DNA of 64,000 nucleotides, taken from contig JAKLEZ010000007.1 in the NCBI GenBank assembly GCA_022711465.1, positions 186,001 to 250,000 on the forward strand, written 5' to 3'. The position numbers and the translations under genes were made by a program. Below, piece after piece: positions 35,397 through 44,141 of the stretch (position 1 is its first letter; every line of letters starts with the position of its first letter). Below the pieces are notes generated by a model. That model was not told where the DNA came from. It saw only the letters and a list, made by a program, of their open reading frames with translations, and did no database searches. This DNA is from Planctomycetota bacterium. Its GTDB lineage: Bacteria > Planctomycetota > Phycisphaerae > UBA1845 > PWPN01.

Positions 35397-36245
35397 ATGA
35401 TCGAGCTCGGTATGCACGTGGACAACTGGCGCCATCAGGATGCACCGTTGAAGGTGCCGTGCGAGTTCGCCAAGAATCACGGGATGAAGTACATCGAGCT
35501 GGGCTCGGTGAACGGGGACTATTTTGTTCAGAGTCTGGGCTACAACCCGCACGTGCCGCTGCACACAGATCCGCTGCGGCTCAAGGCGTACCTCGACTCG
35601 ATGGGGCTCAAGGTCTCGCAGATTGACGCGGCGTATCCGATCTCGTTTCCCGACGGCCAGTATCGGGGGATTCCGTACACGATCGAGTCGATCAAGTTCG
35701 CCCGGGCGGTCGGTGCTCCTTACGTGGATACGACGGATGGGGCGACCAAGCCTGCGGGATACACCGACGAGGAGGTCATGGTTCTGATCAAGCAGTATTA
35801 CCGGGTCATCCTGGAGTGGGCGGAGAGCCACGACATCATCATCAACGTCGAGCCGCACGGTCCTTACACGACGAATCCGGACACGATGGAGCGGATCCTG
35901 TCGATGTTCGACTCGAAGTACCTGCGGATGAATTTCGATACCGGCAACACGTTCATTGCCGGCAACGATCCGGTGAAGTTCCTGGAGCGATTCAAGCACA
36001 AAGTGACGCACCTGCACATCAAAGACGTCAGCGCGTCGCTGGCCAAGGCTTGCCGGGGGGAGGAGACGGGCATCTCGACGTCGGTTGTGGCGATTGGCGA
36101 AGGGGTCAATGCGGACAACATCGCTGGCTGCATTGAAGTTCTCAAAAAGATGAAGTGGAGTGGGGTGTTGTCCATCGAGTGCGAGGCGGCTCCGGGCAAG
36201 GTCGAGCAAGGGCTCGCGTGGTTGCGGAAGGAGCTGGCCAGGTGA
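35397..36245 (+). CDS. Xylose-isomerase-like sugar phosphate isomerase/epimerase
   Basis: The 282-residue product is an AP2EC-type TIM barrel: GMKYIELGSV near residue 28, IIINVEPHGPY near residue 146 (metal Glu), LRMNFDTGNTF near 178, VTHLHIKDVS near 202 and GVLSIECEA near 261. The spacing of Glu, Asp, His and Glu metal ligands fits hydroxypyruvate isomerase or 3-keto-sugar epimerase members. It sits 70 bp downstream of the Gfo/Idh/MocA gene, so the two probably act in one sugar catabolic route. ATG at 35397 with a GGAGGA site. It is not closely similar to the isomerase at 99-1043. Confidence 0.9.
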   Translation: MIELGMHVDNWRHQDAPLKVPCEFAKNHGMKYIELGSVNGDYFVQSLGYNPHVPLHTDPLRLKAYLDSMGLKVSQIDAAYPISFPDGQYRGIPYTIESIKFARAVGAPYVDTTDGATKPAGYTDEEVMVLIKQYYRVILEWAESHDIIINVEPHGPYTTNPDTMERILSMFDSKYLRMNFDTGNTFIAGNDPVKFLERFKHKVTHLHIKDVSASLAKACRGEETGISTSVVAIGEGVNADNIAGCIEVLKKMKWSGVLSIECEAAPGKVEQGLAWLRKELAR

Positions 36246-36370
36246 GCGTGACCGGATCGGCGGAGGGTCAGCTTCTTTCGTCGACTTCCACCAAGCGGAG
36301 CGGGGGCCGAACGGTTGTTCGGCTTGTTCGGGCGCGTTCATTGGAGTGGGCGCTTCGTGGGAGACTTGTC

Positions 36371-36493
36371 ATGTCACGTCGCAGGAGTACTGGCAGAGTA
36401 GGGCGTCGCGAGCTCATGGCCGCCGGGGCGGTGACTGGGGGCTGCCTGGCGGCGGCGCCGGAGGGCGCATCCTGCTGCAGGCGGGCTCGGTGA
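36371..36493 (+). pseudogene. Tat signal-peptide start interrupted after 40 codons
   Basis: An ATG at 36371 with a GGAG site opens a short frame with a clear twin-arginine signal, VGRRELMAAGAVTGGCLAAA, that stops at 36493. At a GGC-rich stretch (about 36447-36462) the frame starting one base earlier continues as a Gly-rich, Ig-like and dockerin-like protein through 37176. One indel in the GGC run would join them into a single exported protein of about 269 residues. The alternative is a junction of two truncated genes. Confidence 0.5.
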
Positions 36494-37176
36494 CGGTGAC
36501 GGGCCTGATCTCCGCAAGGGGTGGTGGCGGAGAAGGGGGCGGCGGCGGTGGAATCGTGGCGGTTTACATGACTGCATGCGGCGGCGTCATTAGTCCTAGT
36601 ATCGACGTGATTGGCGGACCCGATCCCGACGAGGACGGAGAGGCCACCAAGGGCGGTGACGGCACTGCAGGCCTCTGGACGAACAGCATCGAAATCACAA
36701 GTGAGCCCGCCGGGCGCGAGTTCTACATCGGGCAGCCAGTGACCTCGCAGGTGGAAGCGACTTCCACACAAGGAGAGCTTCGCTTCCAGTGGCGCAAGGA
36801 CGGCCACGATCTCGCCGAGAATCCGCCGCATCTAGTGGGTACACAGACAGCGGTGTTGCACGTCGATGCGGCGACGGCGGCCGATGCAGGCGCCTATGAC
36901 GTGGTACTGGAGAACGACTGCGGGACGCTCCTCACCGGCGTGGTCGAGCTGAAGGTCAGGTACCTGCCGGCCGACTTCGACCGCGACGGCGACGTAGACG
37001 GCGACGATCGGAGTATTCTCGAGGCCTGCGTGTCCGGGCCCGCTACTTCCCTGGCCGCAGGCTGCGGGGGCAGAGAACTGGACGGTGACGGAGATATCGA
37101 CCAGTCCGATTTCGGCGTTTTCCAGCGATGCTGGAGCGGAGCGAACCAAGCCGTTGATCCGAGTTGTGTGGATTGA
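36448..37176 (+). pseudogene. Gly-rich strand, Ig-like domain and dockerin-like tag; frame-disrupted exported protein
   Basis: From 36448 the frame encodes GGGAGGRILLQAGSVTVTG and a Gly-rich run, as found at the C-terminal end of large planctomycete surface proteins. An Ig-like domain (LRFQWRKDGHDLAE, DAGAYDVVLENDCG) follows, then two calcium loops (DFDRDGDVDGDD, LDGDGDIDQSDF) and the paired-Cys tag FQRCWSG. The open frame upstream to 36160 overlaps the sugar isomerase gene and has no start or signal. The best start, a Tat signal at 36371, is one base out of frame. The gene is therefore either broken, carries an assembly indel, or is the 3' end of a larger gene deleted here. Confidence 0.6.
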
Positions 37177-37247
37177 CGGCGGTGTAGGCGTGATGGGTTC
37201 GTTGCGGAGACCCGTGAGCCCGGTTCGGACGAGGCGGAGTCGGGGGC

Positions 37248-37523
37248 TCAGAACTTGTTGCGTTGTTCCGCGCTGGCGAGGTAGGCCTGTCGCGCGTGGG
37301 CGTACTCTTCGGCGGTGATGGGCGGGGCGGCATCGGGCGGGTTTTCCTGACTGGCGACCTCGAAGATGCGTCTGAGGAATGGGATGCACCATCCGCATCC
37401 GGTGCCTGCGCCCAGGCACTCCGACAACTGGCTCGGGCGGCTGAGCTGGTGTCGGCGAGCGAAGTGCCACAGCTTGCGGTAGGGGACGTCGTAGCAGTAG
37501 CAGATCTTGTCGTCGGGCTTCAT
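37248..37523 (-). CDS. BFD-like [2Fe-2S]-binding protein
   Basis: The 91-residue product has the four cluster cysteines of bacterioferritin-associated-ferredoxin-type domains: a C-X-C pair (residues 8 and 10) and, 33 residues later, a C-X2-C pair (43 and 46) in GAGTGCGWCIPFL. Such domains bind a [2Fe-2S] cluster and serve in electron transfer or iron release. The usual partner, bacterioferritin, is not in the window. No strong ribosome site precedes the ATG at 37523. It is convergent with the Ig/dockerin fragment (71 bp). The 45 C-terminal residues are a helical extension beyond the BFD core. Confidence 0.82.
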   Translation of the reverse strand: MKPDDKICYCYDVPYRKLWHFARRHQLSRPSQLSECLGAGTGCGWCIPFLRRIFEVASQENPPDAAPPITAEEYAHARQAYLASAEQRNKF

Positions 37524-37580
37524 AGGCGTATTATAAGCCGGCTGCTCAAGCGAATCTGCGTGGCGTTCCGATAATTATGG

Positions 37581-37883
37581 ATGGCTATTGAGCGAACCCC
37601 AACCATGCATGAACAAGGATGTTCAGGAATGAGCGTTGGTCTTGACACGCCCTCCCGGCCGAAGATGTCCAGGCATCTCTCGGAGACTCAAGTCCTTGCT
37701 TTGGCGAGGACTTACGATACTGCGTGCTCCCCTATCTGGATCGAGGACATGAGTGGGGCGTGCGTATACCAGAACGTCTGTGCGGAGACGGGCGACTGGC
37801 CGTCCGAGGCTCCGTTAGCCTGCTTTGAGGTCTTCGATCACCTTGGTCGGGTGGTGGCGCGTCTGGGCACGGTTCACAACTGA
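37581..37883 (+). CDS. Short PAS-like hypothetical protein
   Basis: The 100-residue product (perhaps 84 from an ATG at 37629) contains ACSPIWIEDMSGACVYQN followed by FEVFDHLGRVVARLG. The pattern recalls a short PAS-type sensor fold with a strand-helix-strand arrangement. The resemblance is weak and family membership uncertain. It starts 58 bp from the divergent BFD gene and precedes CheX, so a signalling role is conceivable. Confidence 0.42.
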   Translation: MAIERTPTMHEQGCSGMSVGLDTPSRPKMSRHLSETQVLALARTYDTACSPIWIEDMSGACVYQNVCAETGDWPSEAPLACFEVFDHLGRVVARLGTVHN

Positions 37884-38283
37884 CTCGAACACATCGTCTG
37901 GTCACTTCAGGGAAGGCGCCGGTTTGGGCCCCGGGTACGGGTGCGTCTTGGGTGGCGGTATCCCGTCTGGTGGTTGGGGTTCGTGGCGACGCATGAATGG
38001 GTGAGGTGGGCGAGCCCTTGCGGAGGGGGAGGTATGACGTCCTATAACCGCAGGTCTTCACAAGCCCAGCGTCGAGCAGGTTCAGGGACGCGGCGGGTTG
38101 GAGATCGGAGGGCGCAAGTGGGTTGGGGCGAGTAGTCAGGAGTCGATTCAAACGAGCCGATAAACGGTGTGTCGGGTCCGGATGATCATCTCAGTGGTCC
38201 GGTGTGGTCTTGGGGTCGTTTGAACGTCTGCGTGCGATCGGGTCAGGTCGCGGGGTACTCGGAACGGAGAAGGCAGGTATTGC
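37884..38283. other. 400-bp intergenic region upstream of cheX
   Basis: No convincing gene was seen. A 33-codon frame (38034-38135) follows a GGAGGGGGAGG stretch, but its Arg/Ser/Gly-rich product looks random. The region is G-rich and should contain the promoter for the CheX gene. Confidence 0.45.
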
Positions 38284-38793
38284 ATGGACGCCCGCTACAT
38301 TAACCCCTTCGTGGCCTCGGCCAAGAACGTCTTCAAGACGATGCTGGCGGCGGATGTGGTGATCGGCAAGCCGTTTGTCATTCCCTCCTCGAAGGAGCCT
38401 GACGCCGACGTATCCGCGCTGATAGGGTTGTCGGGTGATGCGGTGGGTTGTGTGGTGCTGACTTTCCCGATGGCGACGGCGGTGATGGTTGCCGGCCGGT
38501 TTGCGGGGGTGGCGCTTGATTCGATGCATCCGGATTTCTGTGATGCTCTGGGCGAATTGGCCAACATGGTAGCCGGGCACGCGAAGGCTCAGATGGTGGA
38601 TCTAGATGTGAGCATTTCGTTGCCGAGTGTGGTTGTGGGCGCCCACCACATTGTGTCGCAGTCCAAGCAGAGTCCGCGTCTGGCCCTGCCGTGTTGCTCA
38701 GATCTGGGTCGATTCCACGTGGAGGTGGCGATGGAAGTGGAGAGCAAGGCCGGCTCATTGCGGTCGCCGGTTGCGGCGGGTGCGGGGGCGTAG
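38284..38793 (+). CDS. CheX-like CheY-phosphatase family protein
   Basis: The 169-residue product begins MDARYINPFVASAKNVFKTML, the typical N-terminal helix of CheX. The conserved Glu and Asn of the phosphatase motif are at GELANMVAGHAKAQM (about 97), following a GCVVLTFPMATAVMVAG strand. CheX dephosphorylates CheY-P. No CheY, CheA or receptor gene is in this window, so it may act on a non-chemotactic response regulator. ATG at 38284 has a GGAGAAGG site. The FapA-like gene follows after 86 bp and may be cotranscribed. Confidence 0.85.
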   Translation: MDARYINPFVASAKNVFKTMLAADVVIGKPFVIPSSKEPDADVSALIGLSGDAVGCVVLTFPMATAVMVAGRFAGVALDSMHPDFCDALGELANMVAGHAKAQMVDLDVSISLPSVVVGAHHIVSQSKQSPRLALPCCSDLGRFHVEVAMEVESKAGSLRSPVAAGAGA

Positions 38794-38879
38794 TTGCCTC
38801 TCGTTTTTGCCTGCATGGGGTGGTCGGGGTGTGGCCAGGTCAACTGGTCGGGTGATGGTGGAGGGGTGGAGACACAGGA

Positions 38880-40352
38880 ATGAGTGGTGTAGTGGTAGCA
38901 CAGCCCATCCCGATTGAGGTTTCCGCGGACCGCCTGAGCGTCTCGCTGATCGTGTCGAAGACTGATCAAGGTACCTTGACGGCCGAGCATGTTTTTGCGC
39001 GGTTGTGTGAGCGGTCCATTCCGGTGACCGATGCCGTTCGTGGCCGGGTAGCGGCGCTGGTCGAAGCGGTTTCGGCGGGTCAGCTGTCTCGCGAGCCGTT
39101 TGTGCTTGCGGAGGGCAAGCCTCCGGTTGCGGGCATTGGGGCCCGTGTCGAGCTTGCGCCGAGTCCGGAGGACAAGGCCGAGTTGGGGGATGGGCAGGGT
39201 CGTACTGATTTTTACCGCTCGCGGATTGCCACCGTGGGGGAAGGTGAAGTCATTGGGACCTTTTTTCCGGAGACTCCGCCCGTTGCGGGGATAGATGTTT
39301 TCGGCAAGCCTGTGGAGGGCGAGCGGCCGATTGTCTCGGTTGCGCTGGGTGAGAATGTTGAGTTAGCCAGCGACGGCAAGACGTTGATTGCCAGCAAGGC
39401 TGGGAGGCTGAACGTCAATCGTCACTCGGTGTCGGTTGTGAGTGTGGTGGAGACGAAGTCGGACGTGGACTTCTCGACGGGCAACATTGAATCGCCGACG
39501 GATGTGTTGATCGGGGGCACGATCCGGGACACGTTCGTGGTCAAGTCGGCGAAGAGCGTGGCGGTTCGGGGGGCGATTGAGGCGGCGGTGGTCGAAGCGG
39601 GGACGGACATCCAGGTCAGTGGGGGTGTGGCCGGCCGAGGTCAAGGCAAGGTGACGGCGGGCGGGCAGATTACCAGCAAGTTCTGTGAAGAAGCCAACCT
39701 GCGGGCGGGTGGGGACATCGTGATCATCTCGGAGTGTATCAACAGCCGGCTTCACGCCCTGGGCAGGCTGATGATCCCCAGCGGGAAGCTGGTTGGCGGG
39801 TACGCTTACGCCCGGGAGGGGGCTGAGATCGAGGTGGTGGGGAACGAAGCCGATCGGGCGACCGAGATTGCGATTGGTGTCGATCCGATCGTGCTGGGCA
39901 GGTCTGCGCAGGCTGACGAGGTCGTGAAGAAGAAACGAGAAGCCATCGCCAAGATCCGGGAGAAGATACAGCCGCTGATGGCCCAGCTGAAGCGTTTGAA
40001 CCCGCAGCAGCGGGAGCGGGCCACGGAGCTGATGTACGAGGCTGACCAGATGGAGGCCGAGATTCTCGAGACCGAGCGTAAGAAGCAGGAGGCGATCGCG
40101 GCCTGCAGTCCGAACCGCAGAGTATGCCTGTTAGTCAAGCACACCGTCTATCCGGGTGTGAAAGTCGTGCTTGGAGACAAGATGACCATCTTCCGTAACG
40201 AGCGTCGGGGGCCGCTCAAAGTGGAACGTCGGCTGGTGAACCGTGTCGAGGAGATCTGTGTTGTCGATCAGATTTCCGGCTCGGTGACCACCATGCCGGG
40301 GTACGAGTTCCGGCTTCAGGACAGTGCCGCCGAGAAGGCGCATCTGGCCTGA
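38880..40352 (+). CDS. FapA-like (DUF342) polymer-forming protein
   Basis: The 490-residue product has the DUF342/FapA layout: an N-terminal half with LAEGKPPVAGIGARVEL and PPVAGIDVFGKPVEGERP, then a right-handed beta-helix of short repeats (about 190-310; IESPTDVLIGGTIRDTF, VKSAKSVAVRGAIEAAV, ITSKFCEEANLRAGGDIVI). A charged coiled coil (about 345-415) and a closing beta segment follow. FapA-type proteins are poorly characterised and have been linked to cell-surface signalling and polymer formation. It lies just downstream of CheX, possibly in one transcript. The ATG at 38880 lies 86 bp after the cheX stop. Family assignment is confident, function is not. Confidence 0.88.
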   Translation: MSGVVVAQPIPIEVSADRLSVSLIVSKTDQGTLTAEHVFARLCERSIPVTDAVRGRVAALVEAVSAGQLSREPFVLAEGKPPVAGIGARVELAPSPEDKAELGDGQGRTDFYRSRIATVGEGEVIGTFFPETPPVAGIDVFGKPVEGERPIVSVALGENVELASDGKTLIASKAGRLNVNRHSVSVVSVVETKSDVDFSTGNIESPTDVLIGGTIRDTFVVKSAKSVAVRGAIEAAVVEAGTDIQVSGGVAGRGQGKVTAGGQITSKFCEEANLRAGGDIVIISECINSRLHALGRLMIPSGKLVGGYAYAREGAEIEVVGNEADRATEIAIGVDPIVLGRSAQADEVVKKKREAIAKIREKIQPLMAQLKRLNPQQRERATELMYEADQMEAEILETERKKQEAIAACSPNRRVCLLVKHTVYPGVKVVLGDKMTIFRNERRGPLKVERRLVNRVEEICVVDQISGSVTTMPGYEFRLQDSAAEKAHLA

Positions 40353-40442
40353 CCTGTGTCCTGCCAATAGCCAACCCCCCTGCTCCATCTTATAATGGGC
40401 CTTCCTTCGCCCGCTGTCGGGGTCGAGGGGGAGTTGACGACG

Positions 40443-41759
40443 ATGCCTGAGATGCGCCTGATTGAGGGTCAGACGGTGAATGCCGCCGCCGCGTTGCGGG
40501 AGATTCGGCGGCCGCTGCTGCTGGACGGGCTTGTCCTGGACACGCCGCCGGAGGCGCAGGTGGTTCAGGACATCATTGCCGACGTTCGGCGCCGGGGTGA
40601 CACGGCGGTATCGGAGATCACTGCCCGGGTTGATGCGGCCGGTGTTCCGCCGGATGCCGTGCGTGTTCCGGTCGAGCGGATTGTCCGGGCTCAAGCGGAG
40701 GCTTCGCGGGGGCTGATGGAGGCTGTCCGCCACGCCATTCGGGCGGTGCGCCGGTTTCAAGAGCATCTTCTCGCGGCCCGCACGGACTCGTTGGCTCTTC
40801 ACGGGCGGACGCTTTCGGTTCGCACTCGTCCGGTGCGGCGTGTTGGGGTGTGCGTGCCCGGGGCCTCGGCGCCGCTGATGTCTTCCGCGATTCACAGTGT
40901 GGTTCCCGCCCAAGTGGCCGGTGTTCGGGAGATTGCGATTGCCGCTCCGCCGCGGCACAACAACGATGTTCATCCGGCGATTCTGGCGGTGGCTGCCGAG
41001 CTGGGCGTGACCGAGGTTTACCGGATGGGCGGGGCCCAGGCGATTGCCGCCATGGCCATGGGCACCGAGCGGGTTGCCCGGGTGGACAAGATTGTCGGGC
41101 CGGGCAACATTTACGGTCAATTGGCGAAGCGTTTCCTTTTCGGGGTGGTGGATATCGACATGTTTGCGGGGCCGAGCGAGGTGTTGATCATCGCCGACTC
41201 GTCTGCCCGGCCGGACTATGTGGCCGCTGACATGCTTGCCCAGGCGGAGCACGACCCCGGCTGTGCGATTCTGCTGACTGATGAGCGCCGGCTGGCGGAC
41301 CGGGTGATGGCGGAGCTGGACACCCAGTTGGCCGAGCTTGCCCGCCCGGAGGGAGCGATTCGCTGTCTGGCGAAGTACGGCGCGATCGTGGTGATTCGGG
41401 ACATGGAGGAAGCGGTTGTTCTGGCCAACGACATTGCCCCGGAGCACCTCGAGATTGCCACGCGCAACCCGGGGGTTCTTGCCGACCGTATTGACGCGGC
41501 GGGTGCGGTTTTTCTAGGTCATTTCACGCCGGAGTCGGCGGGCGACTACGTGGCCGGTCCGTCGCACGTATTGCCGACCGGGGGAACCGCCCGTTTCTGG
41601 AGTGGGGTCTCGGCGCTGGGATTTCTTCGACGCACCAGTCTCATCGAGTACACCGCTGAGGGGCTGGCTCGGGACGCGGCCGCCATTGACACGCTCGCGA
41701 GGGCGGAGTGTCTCGACGCCCACGCCCGGTCGGCGACGATCCGTGTTCAGGACAAGTGA
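40443..41759 (+). CDS. hisD: Histidinol dehydrogenase
   Basis: The 438-residue product has all main HisD motifs: VCVPGASAPLMSSAIHSVVPAQVAGV (about 137), YRMGGAQAIAAMAMGTERV (about 195), DKIVGPGNIYGQLAKR, DMFAGPSEVLIIADSS, the catalytic Glu/His at ANDIAPEHLEIATR (about 330) and SAGDYVAGPSHVLPTGG. The enzyme carries out the last two oxidation steps of histidine synthesis, using zinc and NAD. The ATG at 40443 is preferred to 40395 because of the GGGGGAG site upstream. It is the first of three histidine genes (hisD, hisC, hisB) in one operon; the other his genes are not in the window. Confidence 0.96.
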   Translation: MPEMRLIEGQTVNAAAALREIRRPLLLDGLVLDTPPEAQVVQDIIADVRRRGDTAVSEITARVDAAGVPPDAVRVPVERIVRAQAEASRGLMEAVRHAIRAVRRFQEHLLAARTDSLALHGRTLSVRTRPVRRVGVCVPGASAPLMSSAIHSVVPAQVAGVREIAIAAPPRHNNDVHPAILAVAAELGVTEVYRMGGAQAIAAMAMGTERVARVDKIVGPGNIYGQLAKRFLFGVVDIDMFAGPSEVLIIADSSARPDYVAADMLAQAEHDPGCAILLTDERRLADRVMAELDTQLAELARPEGAIRCLAKYGAIVVIRDMEEAVVLANDIAPEHLEIATRNPGVLADRIDAAGAVFLGHFTPESAGDYVAGPSHVLPTGGTARFWSGVSALGFLRRTSLIEYTAEGLARDAAAIDTLARAECLDAHARSATIRVQDK

Positions 41760-41774
41760 CAACGATCCAGGTTG

Positions 41775-42833
41775 ATGCAGACGATGACGAGTTATTTCCG
41801 AAAGAGCATTGCCGCGCTTGAAGGATACGTGCCCGGCGAGCAGCCGAGCGATCCCTTGGTGATCAAGCTTAACACCAATGAGAACCCCTATCCGCCCTCG
41901 CCGAAGGTCATGCAGGCTATTGCGGCGGTGGGTCCCGACCAGCTTCGCCGGTATCCCAACCCGCTGGGCAATCTGTTCCGGGACACTGCGGCCAGGGTAT
42001 TCGGTGTGACCCGCGACATGGTGATCTGCGGCAACGGGATGGACGACATTCTGAATCTTGGTGTTCGGGCCTTCAGCGGGCCGGACGCGGCCCTGGTCTA
42101 TCCGACGCCGACGTACACGTTGTACAGCGTATTGGCCAGCATCCAGGCGTCGATCGTGCGTGAGGTGGCCTGGCCGGACGATTACTCGCTGCCGATCGAC
42201 CAGCTGGTAGCGGCCCGGGGGCAGGTGATCTACCTCGCGAACCCGAACTCGCCCACCTCGACGTTTGTGCCCGTCGCGGACGTTGCCCGGCTGGCCGACG
42301 CGATTGACGGTGTTCTTTGCGTTGACGAGGCCTATGCGGACTTTGCCTGCGACAACTGCATGGAGCTGGCCAAGACGCGCAAGAATGTTCTGGTTATGCG
42401 GACGATGAGCAAAGGGTATTCGCTGGCCGGTCTTCGGTTTGGTTTCGCGGTGGGCGATCGGAAGCTGATCGACGGCCTGATGAAGGTGAAGGACAGCTAC
42501 AACGTCGACGCGGTGGCGATCGCCGCGGCGTCGGCCGCACTGGACGACCAGGCCTACCGCGAGCAGACTCGTCAGAAGGTGATCGCCGAACGAGGCCGGC
42601 TGGCTGACGCTCTGGCGCGGCTCGGGTTCTCGTCATTGCCGAGTCAATCGAACTTCCTGCTGACCACCGCGAGGAGACCTCCCGCCCGGCAGCTGTATGA
42701 ATCGCTCAAGGCCCGACGGATTCTCGTCCGATACTTCAACATTCCGGGTCTCGATGACAAGCTGCGAATCAGTATTGGTGCGCCGGAGCAGAATGATGCC
42801 CTGATTGCCGCTGTCAAGGAGTTGACCGCGTGA
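41775..42833 (+). CDS. hisC: Histidinol-phosphate aminotransferase
   Basis: The 352-residue product is a class I/II PLP aminotransferase: INTNENPYP-like motif VIKLNTNENPYPPSP (about 28), LVYPTPTYTLYSV, VIYLANPNSPTSTF, CVDEAYADF and the PLP-binding Lys at RTMSKGYSLAGLRFGFA (about 213). The short length and NENP motif match HisC. It transaminates imidazole-acetol phosphate to histidinol phosphate. Start candidates are TTG 41772, ATG 41775 and ATG 41784. The stop overlaps the hisB GTG start by 4 bp and hisD ends 15 bp before, so all three are cotranslated. Confidence 0.95.
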   Translation: MQTMTSYFRKSIAALEGYVPGEQPSDPLVIKLNTNENPYPPSPKVMQAIAAVGPDQLRRYPNPLGNLFRDTAARVFGVTRDMVICGNGMDDILNLGVRAFSGPDAALVYPTPTYTLYSVLASIQASIVREVAWPDDYSLPIDQLVAARGQVIYLANPNSPTSTFVPVADVARLADAIDGVLCVDEAYADFACDNCMELAKTRKNVLVMRTMSKGYSLAGLRFGFAVGDRKLIDGLMKVKDSYNVDAVAIAAASAALDDQAYREQTRQKVIAERGRLADALARLGFSSLPSQSNFLLTTARRPPARQLYESLKARRILVRYFNIPGLDDKLRISIGAPEQNDALIAAVKELTA

Positions 42834-43468
42834 GCAAGAGAACGACTGTGAAGGTGGGGAAAGCTGCGGGCATCGGCGTTGGCCGGCGGACTGCCACGGT
42901 GCGGCGGTCGACGAAAGAGACCCGTATTGAGCTGACCATCGATCTGGACGGCAGTGGCCAGGCGACGATTGACACGGGCATCGGTTTCTTCGATCACATG
43001 CTTCACCACGTGGCCCGGCATGGGCTTTTTGATTTGACCGTGAAGGCGGAGGGCGACCTGCACGTTGACGATCACCACACGGTGGAGGATGTTGGCATTT
43101 GCCTGGGGGAGGCGCTGAATGAAGCCCTGGGCGGCAAGCGGGGCATTCGCCGGTACGGCTTCTTCATTCTGCCCATGGAGGAATCGCTGGCCCGGGTGGC
43201 GGTGGACCTTTCCGGCCGGGTGGCGGTGGCACATCGGGTCAAGTACCGCGGCTCCAAGATTGGCACGTTTGACGTCCAGCTGGTTGAGGAGTTCTTCGTT
43301 GCTGTCGCCCGCAGCGCGAAGATGAACCTTCACGTCGAGGTTCCCTACGGCACGAACAATCACCACATGGCGGAGGCGGTTTTCAAGGCCTTTGGCAAGG
43401 CGCTTCGTCAGGCATGCGAGGTTGATCCGCGGGAGACGGCCGTTCCCTCGACCAAGGGCATCCTCTGA
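42830..43468 (+). CDS. hisB: Imidazoleglycerol-phosphate dehydratase
   Basis: The 212-residue product has the IGPD signatures: GIGFFDHMLHHVARHG (about 44), DLHVDDHHTVEDVGICLG (about 80), SKIGTFDVQLVEEFF and EVPYGTNNHHMAEAVFKAFGKAL (about 170), which carry the manganese-binding His/Glu residues. It is monofunctional, without the histidinol-phosphatase domain of enterobacterial HisB. It starts at a GTG that overlaps the hisC stop by 4 bp. The N-terminus has a basic 25-residue extension before the core (KRTTVKVGKAAGIGVG). It ends 42 bp from the convergent bcp gene. Confidence 0.96.
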   Translation: MSKRTTVKVGKAAGIGVGRRTATVRRSTKETRIELTIDLDGSGQATIDTGIGFFDHMLHHVARHGLFDLTVKAEGDLHVDDHHTVEDVGICLGEALNEALGGKRGIRRYGFFILPMEESLARVAVDLSGRVAVAHRVKYRGSKIGTFDVQLVEEFFVAVARSAKMNLHVEVPYGTNNHHMAEAVFKAFGKALRQACEVDPRETAVPSTKGIL

Positions 43469-43510
43469 GCCAGGATGGCGGGGCCTGGATCGGTCACATT
43501 GCCGGCGTTG

Positions 43511-44014
43511 TCAGGGGTGTTTCAGGTTCTTGCTGATCCAGTCGAGTACTTCGGCCTCATGGCCGTCGGGTTTGACCTTGTCGAACACGTGGGCGATGGT
43601 TCCGTCCCGGTCGATCACGAACGTGGTTCGGGCGACGCCCATGTATTCTCTGCCGTACATCGACTTCGTCTGCCACACGCCATAGGCCTTGCAGATGGCC
43701 TGGTCGGTATCCGCGAGCAGGGGGAACGGCAGGTTGAATTTGGCGGTGAACTTGCGGTGTGAGTCCAAGGAGTCTGGAGAGACGCCGAGGATGATGATCC
43801 CCTCTTTGGTGAGGCGGGTGTAGGCATCTCGAAAGCCGCAAGCCTCGGTTGTGCAGCCGGGCGTGTTGTCCTTGGGGTAGAAGTACAGGGCGACGACGCT
43901 GCCCTTAAGATCGGCCAGCCTGATCGTCTTGCCGTTGGAGGCTGGTGCCGAGAAAGGGGGGGCTTTCTTGCCGACCTCGGGGTAGCTGGTGGTGATGTTC
44001 TTTGTTTTTGCCAT
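43511..44014 (-). CDS. bcp: Thioredoxin-dependent thiol peroxidase (Bcp/PrxQ type)
   Basis: The 167-residue product is an AhpC/TSA peroxiredoxin: VVALYFYPKDNTPGCTTEACGFRD contains the peroxidatic Cys and a second Cys five residues later, the PrxQ/Bcp arrangement. SPDSLDSHRKFTAKFNLPFPLLAD is also typical. The enzyme reduces hydrogen peroxide and organic hydroperoxides in the cytoplasm using thioredoxin. The ATG at 44014 is 127 bp from the divergent lipoprotein gene. Length and motifs are as expected. Confidence 0.94.
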   Translation of the reverse strand: MAKTKNITTSYPEVGKKAPPFSAPASNGKTIRLADLKGSVVALYFYPKDNTPGCTTEACGFRDAYTRLTKEGIIILGVSPDSLDSHRKFTAKFNLPFPLLADTDQAICKAYGVWQTKSMYGREYMGVARTTFVIDRDGTIAHVFDKVKPDGHEAEVLDWISKNLKHP

Positions 44015-44141
44015 GGAGGTGTCTCACAAATCGGGGCTGAAGTCGTCTCGCACTCATCAGGAGAATAGGCCCGATTTGGGGGAAGGCAAGGGTTGGCCGG
44101 CTTCTTGCCGGGGTGTTGCCGAGGCGTTAGAACGTCTGTTC

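Noticed and set aside
38034..38135. 33-codon frame with a GGAGG-like site before cheX
   Set aside because: The product is Arg/Ser/Gly-rich with no resemblance to known small proteins, and G-rich DNA here makes such sites common.
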